From positions 62,001 to 126,000 of the forward strand of contig DATEDN010000145.1 in assembly GCA_035281645.1 (NCBI GenBank): a DNA stretch of 64,000 bases. Direction: 5' to 3'. This DNA comes from JACCTH01 sp035281645 (GTDB lineage: Bacteria; Actinomycetota; Acidimicrobiia; Spongiisociales; ZC4RG35). Position numbers and translations under genes: made by a program. This document shows positions 50,191 through 58,611 of the stretch, in pieces. The notes under the pieces are model-generated. The model saw nothing but the letters and a program-made list of their open reading frames with translations. It did not search any database and had not been told where the DNA came from. Position 1 is the stretch's first letter, and each line of letters starts with the position of its first letter.

Positions 50191-52077
50191 GTGACCCCTA
50201 CGCATCGAGGGCGACCCACCGCCATGGGAGGCGTGGCGGGTCTCACCCTGGCCGCGCTTGGCATCGTCTACGGGGATATTGGAACCAGCCCGCTCTACTC
50301 CTTGCGGGAGACCTTTGCCGCCAGGTACGGAATCAGCGTTTCCGAGGTATCGGTGCTCGGCTCCCTGTCACTGATCTTCTGGGCGCTGATTCTGGTTATC
50401 ACCATCAAGTACGTGGTGGTGGTGATGCGTGCGGACAACGACGGCGAGGGCGGGATTCTTTCGCTCACCGCTCTGGTCGCCCCGAGTGATCGGGAGCGGC
50501 GGAGGAGAAGTGGTCTGGTACTGGCGGGGATGTTCGGGGCGGCTCTGCTGACTGGCGAGGGGGCGATCACTCCGTCGATTTCTGTGCTGGCAGCGGTCGA
50601 GGGCTTGGAGCTGGTGACGCCCGAGTTGACAGCCTTTGTGATCCCGATCTCGATTGCGATCCTCATCGGGCTCTTCGCAATCCAGCAGCGAGGAACCGAG
50701 GTGGTGGGACGGCTTTTCGGACCGTTGATGCTCGTCTGGTTCCTCGTATTGGCGGTACTTGGCGCCGTCCAGGTCGCCGGTAATCCGACGGTGCTGGCCT
50801 CCCTCAACCCGCTCCATGCGATCAGGTTCTTCGCTGAGTATCAGGGTCGGGCATTCGTAGCGCTGGGCTCGATTGTGCTCGTGGTGACGGGAGGCGAAGC
50901 CCTCTACGCCGACCTGGGACATTTCGGGACCCGCCCCATTCGTTTGGGGTGGCTCGGAGTGGTGCTTCCGGCGCTGGTGATCAACTACCTGGGTCAAGGC
51001 GCGCTCTTGCTGGCCGATCCGACCGCAGTCGAAAGCCCCTTCTTTTTACTGGCACCGGCATGGGCGCTGGTGCCGTTAGTAGTACTGGCGACGCTGGCGA
51101 CCATCGTTGCCAGCCAGGCCTTGATCTCGGGCGTCTTCTCGCTGGCCACCCAGGCCATGCAGCTCGGGTTCATTCCCCGTCTTTTGGTCAAGCACACCTC
51201 AGAGGATGTCCACGGTCAGGTTTACCTGCCGGCGGTGAACTGGTCGCTTCTCATCGTCTGCATCGGCCTGGTTCTCGGCTTTCGGAGTTCGACCAACCTG
51301 GCGGCGGCATATGGGGTTGCCGTCACAGCCACGATGCTCATCACGAGCATCCTCATCTCTGTGTACGCCCGTGAGCGATGGGAGTGGGGATGGGGACGGG
51401 TGGTGACGATCATCGGTCTCTTCGCCCTCATCGACCTGGCCTTTCTCTCCTCCAACCTGCTCAAGATCCCGGAGGGAGGTTGGTTCGCTCTCGTGGCCGC
51501 CGGCAGCTTGTTCTTCTTGATGACGACATGGGTCAAGGGTCGCCGTCTGGTGGCCCTCAAATCGGGTCTCGGTCGCCAGCCCCTCGACAAGTTCATCGCC
51601 TCACTTGCCAAGTCGCCCATTCAGCGGACCAAAGGAACCGCCGTCTACTTCTTCCCGGTCCCGGGCGTGGTGCCTCCTGCCTTCATCGCCAACCTGCGTC
51701 ACAACGACGCCGTTCACGAGTCGGTCGTTTTTCTGTCGGTGGTGGTCTCGAAAAAGCCGCGGGTGCCGGCGGCCCGGCGCGACTCGGTCCGCCATCTCGG
51801 ATCCCGCTTCTTTCAGGTGATCCTCGAATACGGGTTCATGGAGGAGCCCGAAATTCCCTCCGCGCTCAACCAGCTGATCGCCGAGGTGGCCTTCGACCCG
51901 CTCCAAACCACCTACTTCCTCGGCAAGGAGAGGGTGGTATCGAAGGAAGGAGTGGGGCTGTGGGGTCTGAGAGAACGGCTCTTCTATTTCCTCCACCGCA
52001 ACGCCCGCAGCGCGGCCGAATACTTCCGGCTCCCTTTCGACCGGGTGGTCGACATCGGGGTGGTGGTCGAGATCTGA
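50191..52077 (+). CDS. kup: Kup-type low-affinity potassium transporter
   Basis: 628-residue K+/H+ symporter. The signature segment LTLAALGIVYGDIGTSPLYSLRETFA near the N-terminus is diagnostic. About twelve membrane helices follow, with GEGAITPSISVLAAVEGLEL and VTGGEALYADLGHFG as further family motifs, and a cytoplasmic C-terminal domain of about 170 residues. I start at GTG 50191, since ATG 50107 lies inside leuB; ATG 50224 is also possible and would drop 11 residues. It faces leuB at the start and a CNNM-family gene at the end, separated there by a palindromic repeat. Confidence 0.95.
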   Translation: MTPTHRGRPTAMGGVAGLTLAALGIVYGDIGTSPLYSLRETFAARYGISVSEVSVLGSLSLIFWALILVITIKYVVVVMRADNDGEGGILSLTALVAPSDRERRRRSGLVLAGMFGAALLTGEGAITPSISVLAAVEGLELVTPELTAFVIPISIAILIGLFAIQQRGTEVVGRLFGPLMLVWFLVLAVLGAVQVAGNPTVLASLNPLHAIRFFAEYQGRAFVALGSIVLVVTGGEALYADLGHFGTRPIRLGWLGVVLPALVINYLGQGALLLADPTAVESPFFLLAPAWALVPLVVLATLATIVASQALISGVFSLATQAMQLGFIPRLLVKHTSEDVHGQVYLPAVNWSLLIVCIGLVLGFRSSTNLAAAYGVAVTATMLITSILISVYARERWEWGWGRVVTIIGLFALIDLAFLSSNLLKIPEGGWFALVAAGSLFFLMTTWVKGRRLVALKSGLGRQPLDKFIASLAKSPIQRTKGTAVYFFPVPGVVPPAFIANLRHNDAVHESVVFLSVVVSKKPRVPAARRDSVRHLGSRFFQVILEYGFMEEPEIPSALNQLIAEVAFDPLQTTYFLGKERVVSKEGVGLWGLRERLFYFLHRNARSAAEYFRLPFDRVVDIGVVVEI

Positions 52078-52083
52078 TTCCGT

Positions 52084-52133
52084 CCTTCTTGCGTATTGGT
52101 CCCGGGTTTGGGGGGGCGATCGTACGCAAGGAA
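52084..52133. repeat. Palindromic repeat family 1, copy 3
   Basis: CTTGCGTA (52088-52095, within TTCTTGCGTA) pairs with TACGCAAG (52123-52130); the flanks are partly paired. It occupies the 60-base gap between the convergent ends of kup and the CNNM-like gene. The loop differs from copies 1 and 2; only the arms are shared. Confidence 0.7.
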
Positions 52134-52137
52134 AGAT

Positions 52138-53418
52138 TCAGCGCTTGAGGAGCTCGACCTCGGTGACTCGGCGCCCATCCATCCGCCGCACCCTCATGAC
52201 CCAGCCCGATTCCTCCACTCGGTCCCCACGGCGAGGGATTCGGCCGAGTCGGTTCATGAGAAATCCGCCCAGAGTTTCGTACTCACCCGCCGGGATGGCT
52301 ATCCCCGCCAAAGATCGCAGCTCATCAGGCCTAATCGCCCCGGGGACATAGAACCAGTCGCTTTCCCCGATCCGACGACTTTCGAGGTCACCCTCGTCGT
52401 ATTCGTCACGGATATCGCCCACCAGTTCCTCGGCGATGTCTTCGAGGGTCAGCAGGCCGGCGGTGCCGCCATGCTCGTCGACGATCAAGGCCAGGTGACG
52501 GCCGCTCCGCTGCATCTCGCCCAAGAGCGGACGGATCGATGCCGTTTCCGGCACCGCTAGCACCGGTCGAATCAGCGCCGGGTCGATGGGAAGGTCATGC
52601 TGATCGTCGGGAATGGCCAGCAGGTCCTTGGCATGCACGAAGCCGATGAGATCGTCGACATTGTTCCCGAAGATCGGGATCCGCGAGAAGCCTTCATCGA
52701 TGATCACCTGCTCCAGTTCGGCCGGGGTCGCGTCCCGAGGGCGGCCAACGATGTCGGGGCGGGGAACCATCACTTCCGATGCATCGCGCTCCGAGAAGCG
52801 GATCGCTCCCGACAGAAGCTTGCTGGCAAACTCCTCGATCACGCCTTCCTGGCGACCGGCGGCTATCACCGAGGCCAGGTCCTCGGCGGTATGAGCAGTT
52901 TCGAGCTTGTCCCGGGGCTCTACCCCGAAGATTCGCAGGAATCCGTTGGCCACCCAGTTGAGCGCTGCGATCAAGGGACGGAAGAGGGTCATGAACCAAT
53001 GGAAGGGCACTCCCAGCCAAACCGCCAACCGTTCCGGAGTGGCGATGGCGACGTTTTTGGGCGCCATCTCGCCAACCACCATGTGCAAGAAGACCACGAT
53101 CAGTAGGGCGATGATGAAGGCGATGGTGTGGGTGAGGCCGGAGGGGACCGAGAACCAGCCGAGTGCAGTTTCAAAGATCCCGGCTACGGCCGGCTCGGCC
53201 ACAAAACCGAGGAGGAGGGTGGCGAGGGTGATTCCCACCTGAGCCCCGGCCAGGGCATCGGAAAGATTGCTCATCGTGGCCGCAGCCGCCCGCGCCCCCC
53301 GACCCGGCAGATCTTCGATCACTTCACGGCGGGCGGCAGTAAAAGCGAATTCGGCGGCCACGAAGAAGCCGTTGGCGAGAAGAAGCACGATCATCCAGCC
53401 GAGCGCCCCGACGTTCAT
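52138..53418 (-). CDS. CNNM/HlyC family membrane protein with CBS pair (second copy)
   Basis: 426 residues: a DUF21/CNNM transmembrane domain (residues 1 to about 190; NGFFVAAEFAFTAARREVIEDL and LHMVVGEMAPKNVAIATPERLA are family marks), a CBS pair (about 205-330; DVMVP-type SEVMVPRPDIVG, GFSRIPIFGNNVDDLIGFVHAKDLLAI, LIVDEHGGTAGLLTLEDIAEELVGDI), and a CorC_HlyC domain (to the end). CNNM proteins move or regulate Mg2+ and related ions. ATG at 53418 overlaps the previous paralogue by four bases. They are tandem paralogues, probably forming a heteromeric pair. A palindromic repeat separates its end from kup. Confidence 0.93.
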   Translation of the reverse strand: MNVGALGWMIVLLLANGFFVAAEFAFTAARREVIEDLPGRGARAAAATMSNLSDALAGAQVGITLATLLLGFVAEPAVAGIFETALGWFSVPSGLTHTIAFIIALLIVVFLHMVVGEMAPKNVAIATPERLAVWLGVPFHWFMTLFRPLIAALNWVANGFLRIFGVEPRDKLETAHTAEDLASVIAAGRQEGVIEEFASKLLSGAIRFSERDASEVMVPRPDIVGRPRDATPAELEQVIIDEGFSRIPIFGNNVDDLIGFVHAKDLLAIPDDQHDLPIDPALIRPVLAVPETASIRPLLGEMQRSGRHLALIVDEHGGTAGLLTLEDIAEELVGDIRDEYDEGDLESRRIGESDWFYVPGAIRPDELRSLAGIAIPAGEYETLGGFLMNRLGRIPRRGDRVEESGWVMRVRRMDGRRVTEVELLKR

Positions 53419-54713
53419 GGGCGTTCGCCGCTCCGGGTGACTGCCACGCGATCGATGCGGCGGCCATCCATCGAGATCACCTCGAACAGAAACTGTCCGT
53501 AGGCGATTTTCTCCCCGGCTTCGGGAAAACGGCCAAGCCGGGAGACGAGAAATCCGCCCAGAGTCTCGAAATGCCCATCAGGCAGCTCGAGGCCAAGTCC
53601 GTCCTCCACATCGTGGCGGTTGGCCAGGCCCCGAAGCTCGATCCGTTCGGAGACTCCGTCGTCGGATTCGAAGGCGGTGAGAGGGACATCGTGTTCGTCG
53701 CTGATTTCTCCGAGGATTTCCTCGAGGAGATCTTCGATCGTGACGATTCCCGCCAGTCCTCCGTACTCGTCTACTACCAATGCCATCGCCCGACTCTGGC
53801 CTTGCATGTCAACCAGGAGGTCGTCGAGATGACGGGAGTCGGGAACAATGAGAGCCGGCTTGGCAATGTGACTCACAGGAGTGATCGATCGACGCTCCGG
53901 AGGGACCCGAAATGTGTCCTTGACGTGGACGACGCCGATGATCTCGTCTCGATCCTCGCCGAAAATCGGGAAGCGTGAGTGACCCGATTCGAGGGACACC
54001 CGGCGTAGATCTGCCACCGAATCGAAACGAGATAGCCCCTCCACATCAACCCGGGGGACCATGACATCGGCCGCGACTTTCTCTGTGAACGAGATCGCCC
54101 TGGTGAGGAGCGAGAGCTCAGCGTCGTCGAGCTCGCCCTCCTCGCCGGACGAACGGATGATCAGCTCCAGTTCTTCGAGCGACCGCACTCCGGCCAGTTC
54201 CTCGCGGGGTTCGATCCCCAGCTTGGTGACCGTCCAGTTGGCGGCCCGATTGAGGAGGAGGATCACAGGGCGCAGGAGCCGGTTGACCCAGGACATTGGG
54301 ATCGCCACTGCCTTGGCGGTGCCGTAGGGTTTGGAGAGGGCGAAGTTTTTCGGCACCAGCTCGCCGATGAGCATCGAGGCGATATTGGCGACCAGGAGAG
54401 CGGCTCCGACGGCGAATGCCCGGCGGTCGGTGACCCCGGTCCAGCCGATTCTGCGCAGCAAAGGCGCGAACAAGTCGGCCAGAGCGGGCTCGGCGATGGC
54501 ACCTGTCAAGAGCGAGGTGATGGTTATGCCGAGCTGAGCTCCGGAGAGCTCGAAAGACAGCCGCGAGAGTGAGCCGTTGATCTGATTGGCGGCCCGGTCT
54601 CCTTCGGCTGCCAACCGCCGGACCCGGCTGCGATCGACCGCAACTAGTGCGAACTCTCCGGCGACGAAAAAGGCAGTGAGAAGGACAAGGACAGCAACCA
54701 GGCCCAGGCCCAA
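53415..54713 (-). CDS. CNNM/HlyC family membrane protein with CBS pair (first copy)
   Basis: 432 residues, same architecture as the following paralogue: CNNM membrane domain (TAFFVAGEFALVAVDRSRVRRLA; IGELVPKNFALSKPYGTAKAVAIPM), CBS pair (ADVMVPRVDVEGLSRFDSV; GHSRFPIFGEDRDEIIGVVHVKD; VVDEYGGLAGIVTIEDLLEEILGEISDEHD) and a C-terminal CorC_HlyC domain. It probably exports or controls Mg2+/Co2+. The start is TTG at 54713: an in-frame TAA lies five codons upstream, and no ATG or GTG is available. The ATGA overlap with the next gene indicates cotranslation. Confidence 0.92.
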   Translation of the reverse strand: MGLGLVAVLVLLTAFFVAGEFALVAVDRSRVRRLAAEGDRAANQINGSLSRLSFELSGAQLGITITSLLTGAIAEPALADLFAPLLRRIGWTGVTDRRAFAVGAALLVANIASMLIGELVPKNFALSKPYGTAKAVAIPMSWVNRLLRPVILLLNRAANWTVTKLGIEPREELAGVRSLEELELIIRSSGEEGELDDAELSLLTRAISFTEKVAADVMVPRVDVEGLSRFDSVADLRRVSLESGHSRFPIFGEDRDEIIGVVHVKDTFRVPPERRSITPVSHIAKPALIVPDSRHLDDLLVDMQGQSRAMALVVDEYGGLAGIVTIEDLLEEILGEISDEHDVPLTAFESDDGVSERIELRGLANRHDVEDGLGLELPDGHFETLGGFLVSRLGRFPEAGEKIAYGQFLFEVISMDGRRIDRVAVTRSGERP

Positions 54714-54751
54714 GCCGGTACTAATTAATCAGCTCCCGTCGGATGTCAACT

Positions 54752-55399
54752 TCAGCCGCTGATCCACGCCTGGATTTCTTCATCTTGAGACCATTCCTGA
54801 AATCGCTCGTCCGAGCAGTTGGCACCGATCGAGCTCATCAGAGTCGATGCCTCGGCCACTTCGGCTGCGGTCAGATCGGCCATCGAGCCGCCGCGGTCGA
54901 CGAACTCCTGGAAGGCCGCGATGTCGGTCTCGCAGTCGCCCGAGGCGTTACCTCCGCTTTCCAAGGCCCCCACGAAATCCTCGATGAACGTGAAGTACGC
55001 CACCGTGCCCGGGGCTTCCTCTTCAGCGAACTCGCGGATGATCGAGAAGCTCTCGGTGGTGCTGACATCGAGATCGGGGCAGGACTCGGTTCTCTCCTCA
55101 AATCCTTCGGTGGCGGTAGCGAGCTCTTCGCTCAAGGCTTCGAAGTCGGTCTGGGTCAGGGATTGAAAGTCGATGCCCTCGACGACAGGCTCGATTGCCT
55201 GCAGGTATTCCCGCAACGCGTCGACGCATTCGGCTGGCATGTCGTCCACGCTTCCCACCGACCCAGGGTCGGCGGGGGCTTCGGTGGTCGCAACCTCGGT
55301 GTTGTCGGTCGGGGGCGCGCTGGTCTCCGCGGTTCCACTCTGACAGGCTACGGCCGCGACCACCCCCAGCCCCAGCAACAGAAGACGACGAAACTTCAC
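54752..55399 (-). CDS. Hypothetical lipoprotein, acidic, Thr-rich N-terminus
   Basis: 215-residue protein I do not recognise. Signal sequence KFRRLLLLGLGVVAAVAC ends in a lipobox with Cys at about residue 19. A Thr/Ala/Pro-rich spacer (SGTAETSAPPTDNTEVATTEAPADPG) leads to an acidic, mostly helical domain with four cysteines (AECVDALREYL, TESCPDLDV, GDCETDIAAF, GANCSDERF) that could form two disulfides. GTG at 55399 is preferred over ATG 55420 because AGAGGTG stands five bases before it. It lies 98 bases after leuA in the same direction, but that gap holds a weak half-arm (TTACGCAA) and no clear promoter. Confidence 0.7.
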   Translation of the reverse strand: MKFRRLLLLGLGVVAAVACQSGTAETSAPPTDNTEVATTEAPADPGSVGSVDDMPAECVDALREYLQAIEPVVEGIDFQSLTQTDFEALSEELATATEGFEERTESCPDLDVSTTESFSIIREFAEEEAPGTVAYFTFIEDFVGALESGGNASGDCETDIAAFQEFVDRGGSMADLTAAEVAEASTLMSSIGANCSDERFQEWSQDEEIQAWISG

Positions 55400-55497
55400 C
55401 CTGGCACCTCTCCTTTGCATCTCAGCTTACGCAAACCCGGAGTGGTGGACGCGGCCCAGCAGCGAGACCGCGAACAGAATCGCGTGGCTGAGTGGGT

Positions 55498-57006
55498 TCA
55501 GCCGGCCTTGTTCAAGGCGCTGGCAAAGGCCTCCGCCGAACCCTCGACCACGTCGGTGTTTACCGAGTGTCCCGCGTAAGTCCGATCGTCTATCTGGACG
55601 ACGACATTCACCTCAGCCATGGCGTCGGCTCCAGAGGTAACCGGGACCACCCGATAATCGATCAACTTGGCTTCGGTGCCAAAGGCGAGTCGGAGGGCGG
55701 CAAAGGTGGCATGGATCATCCCGTCGCCCTGCCCGGAGAAAAGCTGCTCAGTACCGTCCTTTTCGACTCGCACAGTGGCAATGGGGGTGAGGTCGCTTCC
55801 TCCGGCGACGTGGATGCCCACCAGCCGGACCTTCTCTTTCGCTTCCCCGATCTGGTCTTCGACGATCGCCCTGATTTCGTCTTCGCCGATTTGGACCTTG
55901 CGGTCGGCGAGCTGCTTGAACCTCTCAAAGGCGCGGGCATATGACTCATCCTCGAGGACGATCCCCATCTTCTTCAAGGCGTCGGTGAATCCGGCCCGAC
56001 CCGAGTGCTTTCCGAGGACGATCTGAGCGGCCTGTTGTCCCACCGCAGCCGCGTCCATGATCTCGTAGGTTTCCTTGTCTCGTAGCACGCCGTGCTGATG
56101 GATGCCGGATTCGTGGGCGAAGGCATTGCGCCCCACCACGGCTTTGTTGTACTGCACGGGATATCCCGTCAGCCGCGAGACAAGACGCGAGGTTTCGTAG
56201 AGCTGAGTGGTATCGACTCCCAAATCGACACCGAAGGCATCCTGGCGGGTCTTGACTGCCATCACCACTTCCTCGATCGATGTGTTTCCCGCCCGTTCGC
56301 CGATGCCGTTGATGGCGCCCTCGATCTGACGAGCGCCCGCGGAGATCGAAGAGAGCGAATTGGCCACGGCCAGGCCGAGATCGTTATGGCAATGGACTGA
56401 CATCGTCACGTCATCGCGGTCGCCTTTGACCTCCTTGAAGACTCGCTGCAGCAACGCCACGAAATCGGCCGGAGTGGCGAACCCGACGGTGTCGGGAATA
56501 TTGATCGTGGTAGCTCCCGCCTCCACCGCGGCCCGACAGACCGAGATCATGAAGTCCGGATCGGAGCGGGTGGCGTCCTGAGGAGAGAACTCAACATCGT
56601 CCGTGTACTGGTGTGCCCTGCGAACGCCTTCGACTGACGCTCGAAAAACCTCGTCCGGAGTCAGTCGCAGCATCTTCTCCATGTGAATCGGCGAGGTCGA
56701 CATGAAGACGTGAATGCGGAAGTTGTCCGCTCCCTTCAGGGCTTCATACGCCTTGTCGATGTCATCGGGGTGGGCTCGGGCGAGAGAGGCGATCACCGGT
56801 CCCCGAACCTCGTTGGCGATCCGGGTGACGGCTTCGAAATCTCCCGGGGACGAGGCGGCAAAGCCGGCTTCGAGGATGTCCACCCGCAGCTTTGCGAGCT
56901 GGTGAGCGATGGTGACTTTCTCCTCGGGGGTGAGGGCGATGCCGGGCGCTTGTTCGCCATCGCGCAGCGTGGTGTCGAAGATGACCAGTCGATCGGAGAG
57001 GTTCAC
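55498..57006 (-). CDS. leuA: 2-Isopropylmalate synthase
   Basis: First committed step of leucine synthesis: acetyl-CoA plus 2-oxoisovalerate to 2-isopropylmalate. 502 residues, type 1 (E. coli-like). DRLVIFDTTLRDGEQAPGIAL opens the catalytic TIM barrel; HCHNDLGLAVANSLSSISAGARQIEGAINGIGERAGN is the metal and active-site region. The C-terminal LeuA dimer domain (about 380-502) should bind leucine for feedback inhibition. The GTG at 57006 is preceded by AGGAGG and overlaps the ilvC stop (GTGA). It is the last pathway gene of the attenuated ilv operon. Citramalate synthase is a weaker alternative. Confidence 0.93.
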   Translation of the reverse strand: MNLSDRLVIFDTTLRDGEQAPGIALTPEEKVTIAHQLAKLRVDILEAGFAASSPGDFEAVTRIANEVRGPVIASLARAHPDDIDKAYEALKGADNFRIHVFMSTSPIHMEKMLRLTPDEVFRASVEGVRRAHQYTDDVEFSPQDATRSDPDFMISVCRAAVEAGATTINIPDTVGFATPADFVALLQRVFKEVKGDRDDVTMSVHCHNDLGLAVANSLSSISAGARQIEGAINGIGERAGNTSIEEVVMAVKTRQDAFGVDLGVDTTQLYETSRLVSRLTGYPVQYNKAVVGRNAFAHESGIHQHGVLRDKETYEIMDAAAVGQQAAQIVLGKHSGRAGFTDALKKMGIVLEDESYARAFERFKQLADRKVQIGEDEIRAIVEDQIGEAKEKVRLVGIHVAGGSDLTPIATVRVEKDGTEQLFSGQGDGMIHATFAALRLAFGTEAKLIDYRVVPVTSGADAMAEVNVVVQIDDRTYAGHSVNTDVVEGSAEAFASALNKAG

Positions 57007-58007
57007 GGTGCCTCCTTCGGAGTTAGGAAGGGCATGAGGCCCCGGAGTTGTTGTCCAACTTTTTCTATGGGGTGGTTGCGGTTCGCCGCTCGTTGCTCCA
57101 AGAGGTAGGGCGCCCCTTCCCGGGCCTGGGCAAGCCACTCTTGGGCGAAGGCCCCCGACTGAATCTCGTCGAGCACCTTCCGCATCTCGGCCTTGGTCTC
57201 GTCAGTGACTATCCGCGGGCCCCGTGTGTAGTCACCGTATTCGGCCGTGTCGGAGATCGAATAGCGCATCCAGGAGAGTCCCCCTTCATAAAGGAGATCG
57301 ACGATCAACTTCAATTCGTGCAGGGTCTCGAAGTAGGCCGACTCGGGCTGGTAACCGGCTTCGACCAGTGTCTCGTAAGCGCCCTTGATGAGGGCGGAGA
57401 CGCCGCCGCAGAGAATCACCTGTTCGCCGAAGAGATCGGTTTCGGTCTCTTCCTTGAACGTCGTCTCCAACACCCCGGCGCGGGCCCCGCCGATACCCCA
57501 GGCATAAGAGAGCCCGAGGGCTCGGGCGTTGCCGGTGGCATCCTGGTGAATGGCGAGGAGGCAGGGAACGCCGGAGCCTTCGGTGAATGTGCGGCGGACG
57601 AGGTGGCCGGGACCTTTGGGCGCCACCATCAAGACGTCGGTGTCCTCTGGGGCGACGATGGCGCCATAGTGGATGTTGAAACCATGGGCGAACATGAGGG
57701 CGTCGCCCGGGTCGAGTCGGGGACCGATCTCCTCTCGATAGAGGTCGGCCATATGCTGGTCGGGGACCAGCATCATGACTGTGTCGGCCCACCCGGCCGC
57801 CTCGGCCGGGGACATCACCTTGAGTCCGAGTTCGGTGGCCTTAGCCTCCGAACTCGATCCCGGGCGCAGGCCCACCACCACGTCGGCTCCCGATTCGGAG
57901 AGATTGAGCGAATGGGCATGGCCCTGGCTGCCATAGCCGATGACGGCGATCCGACGGGTTTTGATCAGCGTGGGATCGGCATCGTGCTCGTAGTAGATCT
58001 TGCCCAT
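57003..58007 (-). CDS. ilvC: Ketol-acid reductoisomerase
   Basis: NADPH- and Mg-dependent isomeroreductase making dihydroxy acids for valine and isoleucine. 334 residues, class I. Rossmann segment IAVIGYGSQGHAHSLNLSESG, the phosphate-binding loop VGLRPGSSSEAKATELG, substrate region VAPKGPGHLVRRTFTEGSGVP and the metal acidic residues in TETDLFGEQVILCGGVSALI and EVGYQPE-type VEAGYQPESAYFETLHELKLIVDLLYEGG. ATG at 58007, ten bases after ilvN, and coupled to leuA by GTGA. Confidence 0.97.
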   Translation of the reverse strand: MGKIYYEHDADPTLIKTRRIAVIGYGSQGHAHSLNLSESGADVVVGLRPGSSSEAKATELGLKVMSPAEAAGWADTVMMLVPDQHMADLYREEIGPRLDPGDALMFAHGFNIHYGAIVAPEDTDVLMVAPKGPGHLVRRTFTEGSGVPCLLAIHQDATGNARALGLSYAWGIGGARAGVLETTFKEETETDLFGEQVILCGGVSALIKGAYETLVEAGYQPESAYFETLHELKLIVDLLYEGGLSWMRYSISDTAEYGDYTRGPRIVTDETKAEMRKVLDEIQSGAFAQEWLAQAREGAPYLLEQRAANRNHPIEKVGQQLRGLMPFLTPKEAP

Positions 58008-58016
58008 TCCTCCTCC

Positions 58017-58523
58017 TCAGTTGACGGCCCGTAATCGCGGCGCCGGTTTGCCTTTGGGCTCCCGCGAGAGGGCTACCCGGCCCGACTTGACCAACTCGAC
58101 CAAACCGTAAGGGCGAACCAACTCAAGGAAATCGTTCACCTTGCGGGGCTCACCCGCGATCTGAAAGGTGATCGCGCTATGTCCGACATCGACGGGAATG
58201 GCAGAGAAGATGGTGGCTATCTCGAGGATCTCGCCCCGTTTGCCGGCGCCACCGGTGACTCGCACCAGCATGATCTCGCGCTCGATCGAGGTCTCGGGAT
58301 CGAACTCGGAGATCTTGACGACGTTGATCAGCTTGTGAAGCTGCTTCTTCACCTGTTCGATGTCCTCGGCCTCCACGACGACAGTCATCCGTGACATGCC
58401 ATCTTCGTGGGAGGGTCCGACGGCGAGGGAGTGGATGTTGAATCCTCGCCGGGCCAGCAGAGAGGAAACCCGCGCCAGCACCCCGGGCTTGTCCTCGACC
58501 ACGACCGACAAGGTGTGATTCAT
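58017..58523 (-). CDS. ilvN: Acetolactate synthase small subunit
   Basis: Regulatory subunit of acetohydroxyacid synthase, 168 residues. N-terminal ACT domain HTLSVVVEDKPGVLARVSSLLARRGFNIHSLAVGPSHEDGMSRMTVVV binds valine for feedback inhibition; the C-terminal ALS_ss domain follows (ILEIATIFSAIPVDVGHSAITFQIAGEPRKVNDFLELVRPYGLVELVKSGRVAL). ATG at 58523. Between it and ilvB lies an 88-base gap filled mostly by palindromic repeat copy D, so the spacing in this operon is unusually wide. Confidence 0.96.
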   Translation of the reverse strand: MNHTLSVVVEDKPGVLARVSSLLARRGFNIHSLAVGPSHEDGMSRMTVVVEAEDIEQVKKQLHKLINVVKISEFDPETSIEREIMLVRVTGGAGKRGEILEIATIFSAIPVDVGHSAITFQIAGEPRKVNDFLELVRPYGLVELVKSGRVALSREPKGKPAPRLRAVN

Positions 58524-58531
58524 GATGAGAT

Positions 58532-58609
58532 CTCAGACATCAGATCGCCCGGCTGCGCCGGGCTGTCAGATTTCAGATCTGATGTCTGATGTCTGATGTC
58601 TGACGTCTT
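58532..58609. repeat. Palindromic repeat family 3, copy D, inside the ilv operon
   Basis: Three tandem TCTGATG heptamers, then a TCTGACG variant, at the right end. The left arm CAGACATCAGAT is complementary to them, and the core hairpin GCCCGGC-TGC-GCCGGGC is GC-rich. The copy shares the ATCTGAAATCTGACA segment with the element at 43637-43709. It lies between the ilvB stop and ilvN start, so it could fold in the mRNA and adjust their relative expression. Confidence 0.8.
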
Positions 58610-58611
58610 TC

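Noticed and set aside
54713..54730. AUU start for the first CNNM-like gene
   Set aside because: On recounting the bases, the ATT is not in frame with the protein: in-frame codons upstream of TTG 54713 are GGC, ACC, GTT, TTA and then a TAA stop. TTG is kept as start.
55425..55440. Fourth copy of palindrome family 1 after leuA
   Set aside because: Only a half arm (CTTACGCAA) is present with no complementary TTGCGTA partner nearby.
57048..58034. 328-codon plus-strand frame
   Set aside because: Antisense to ilvC and without any family similarity I can see.
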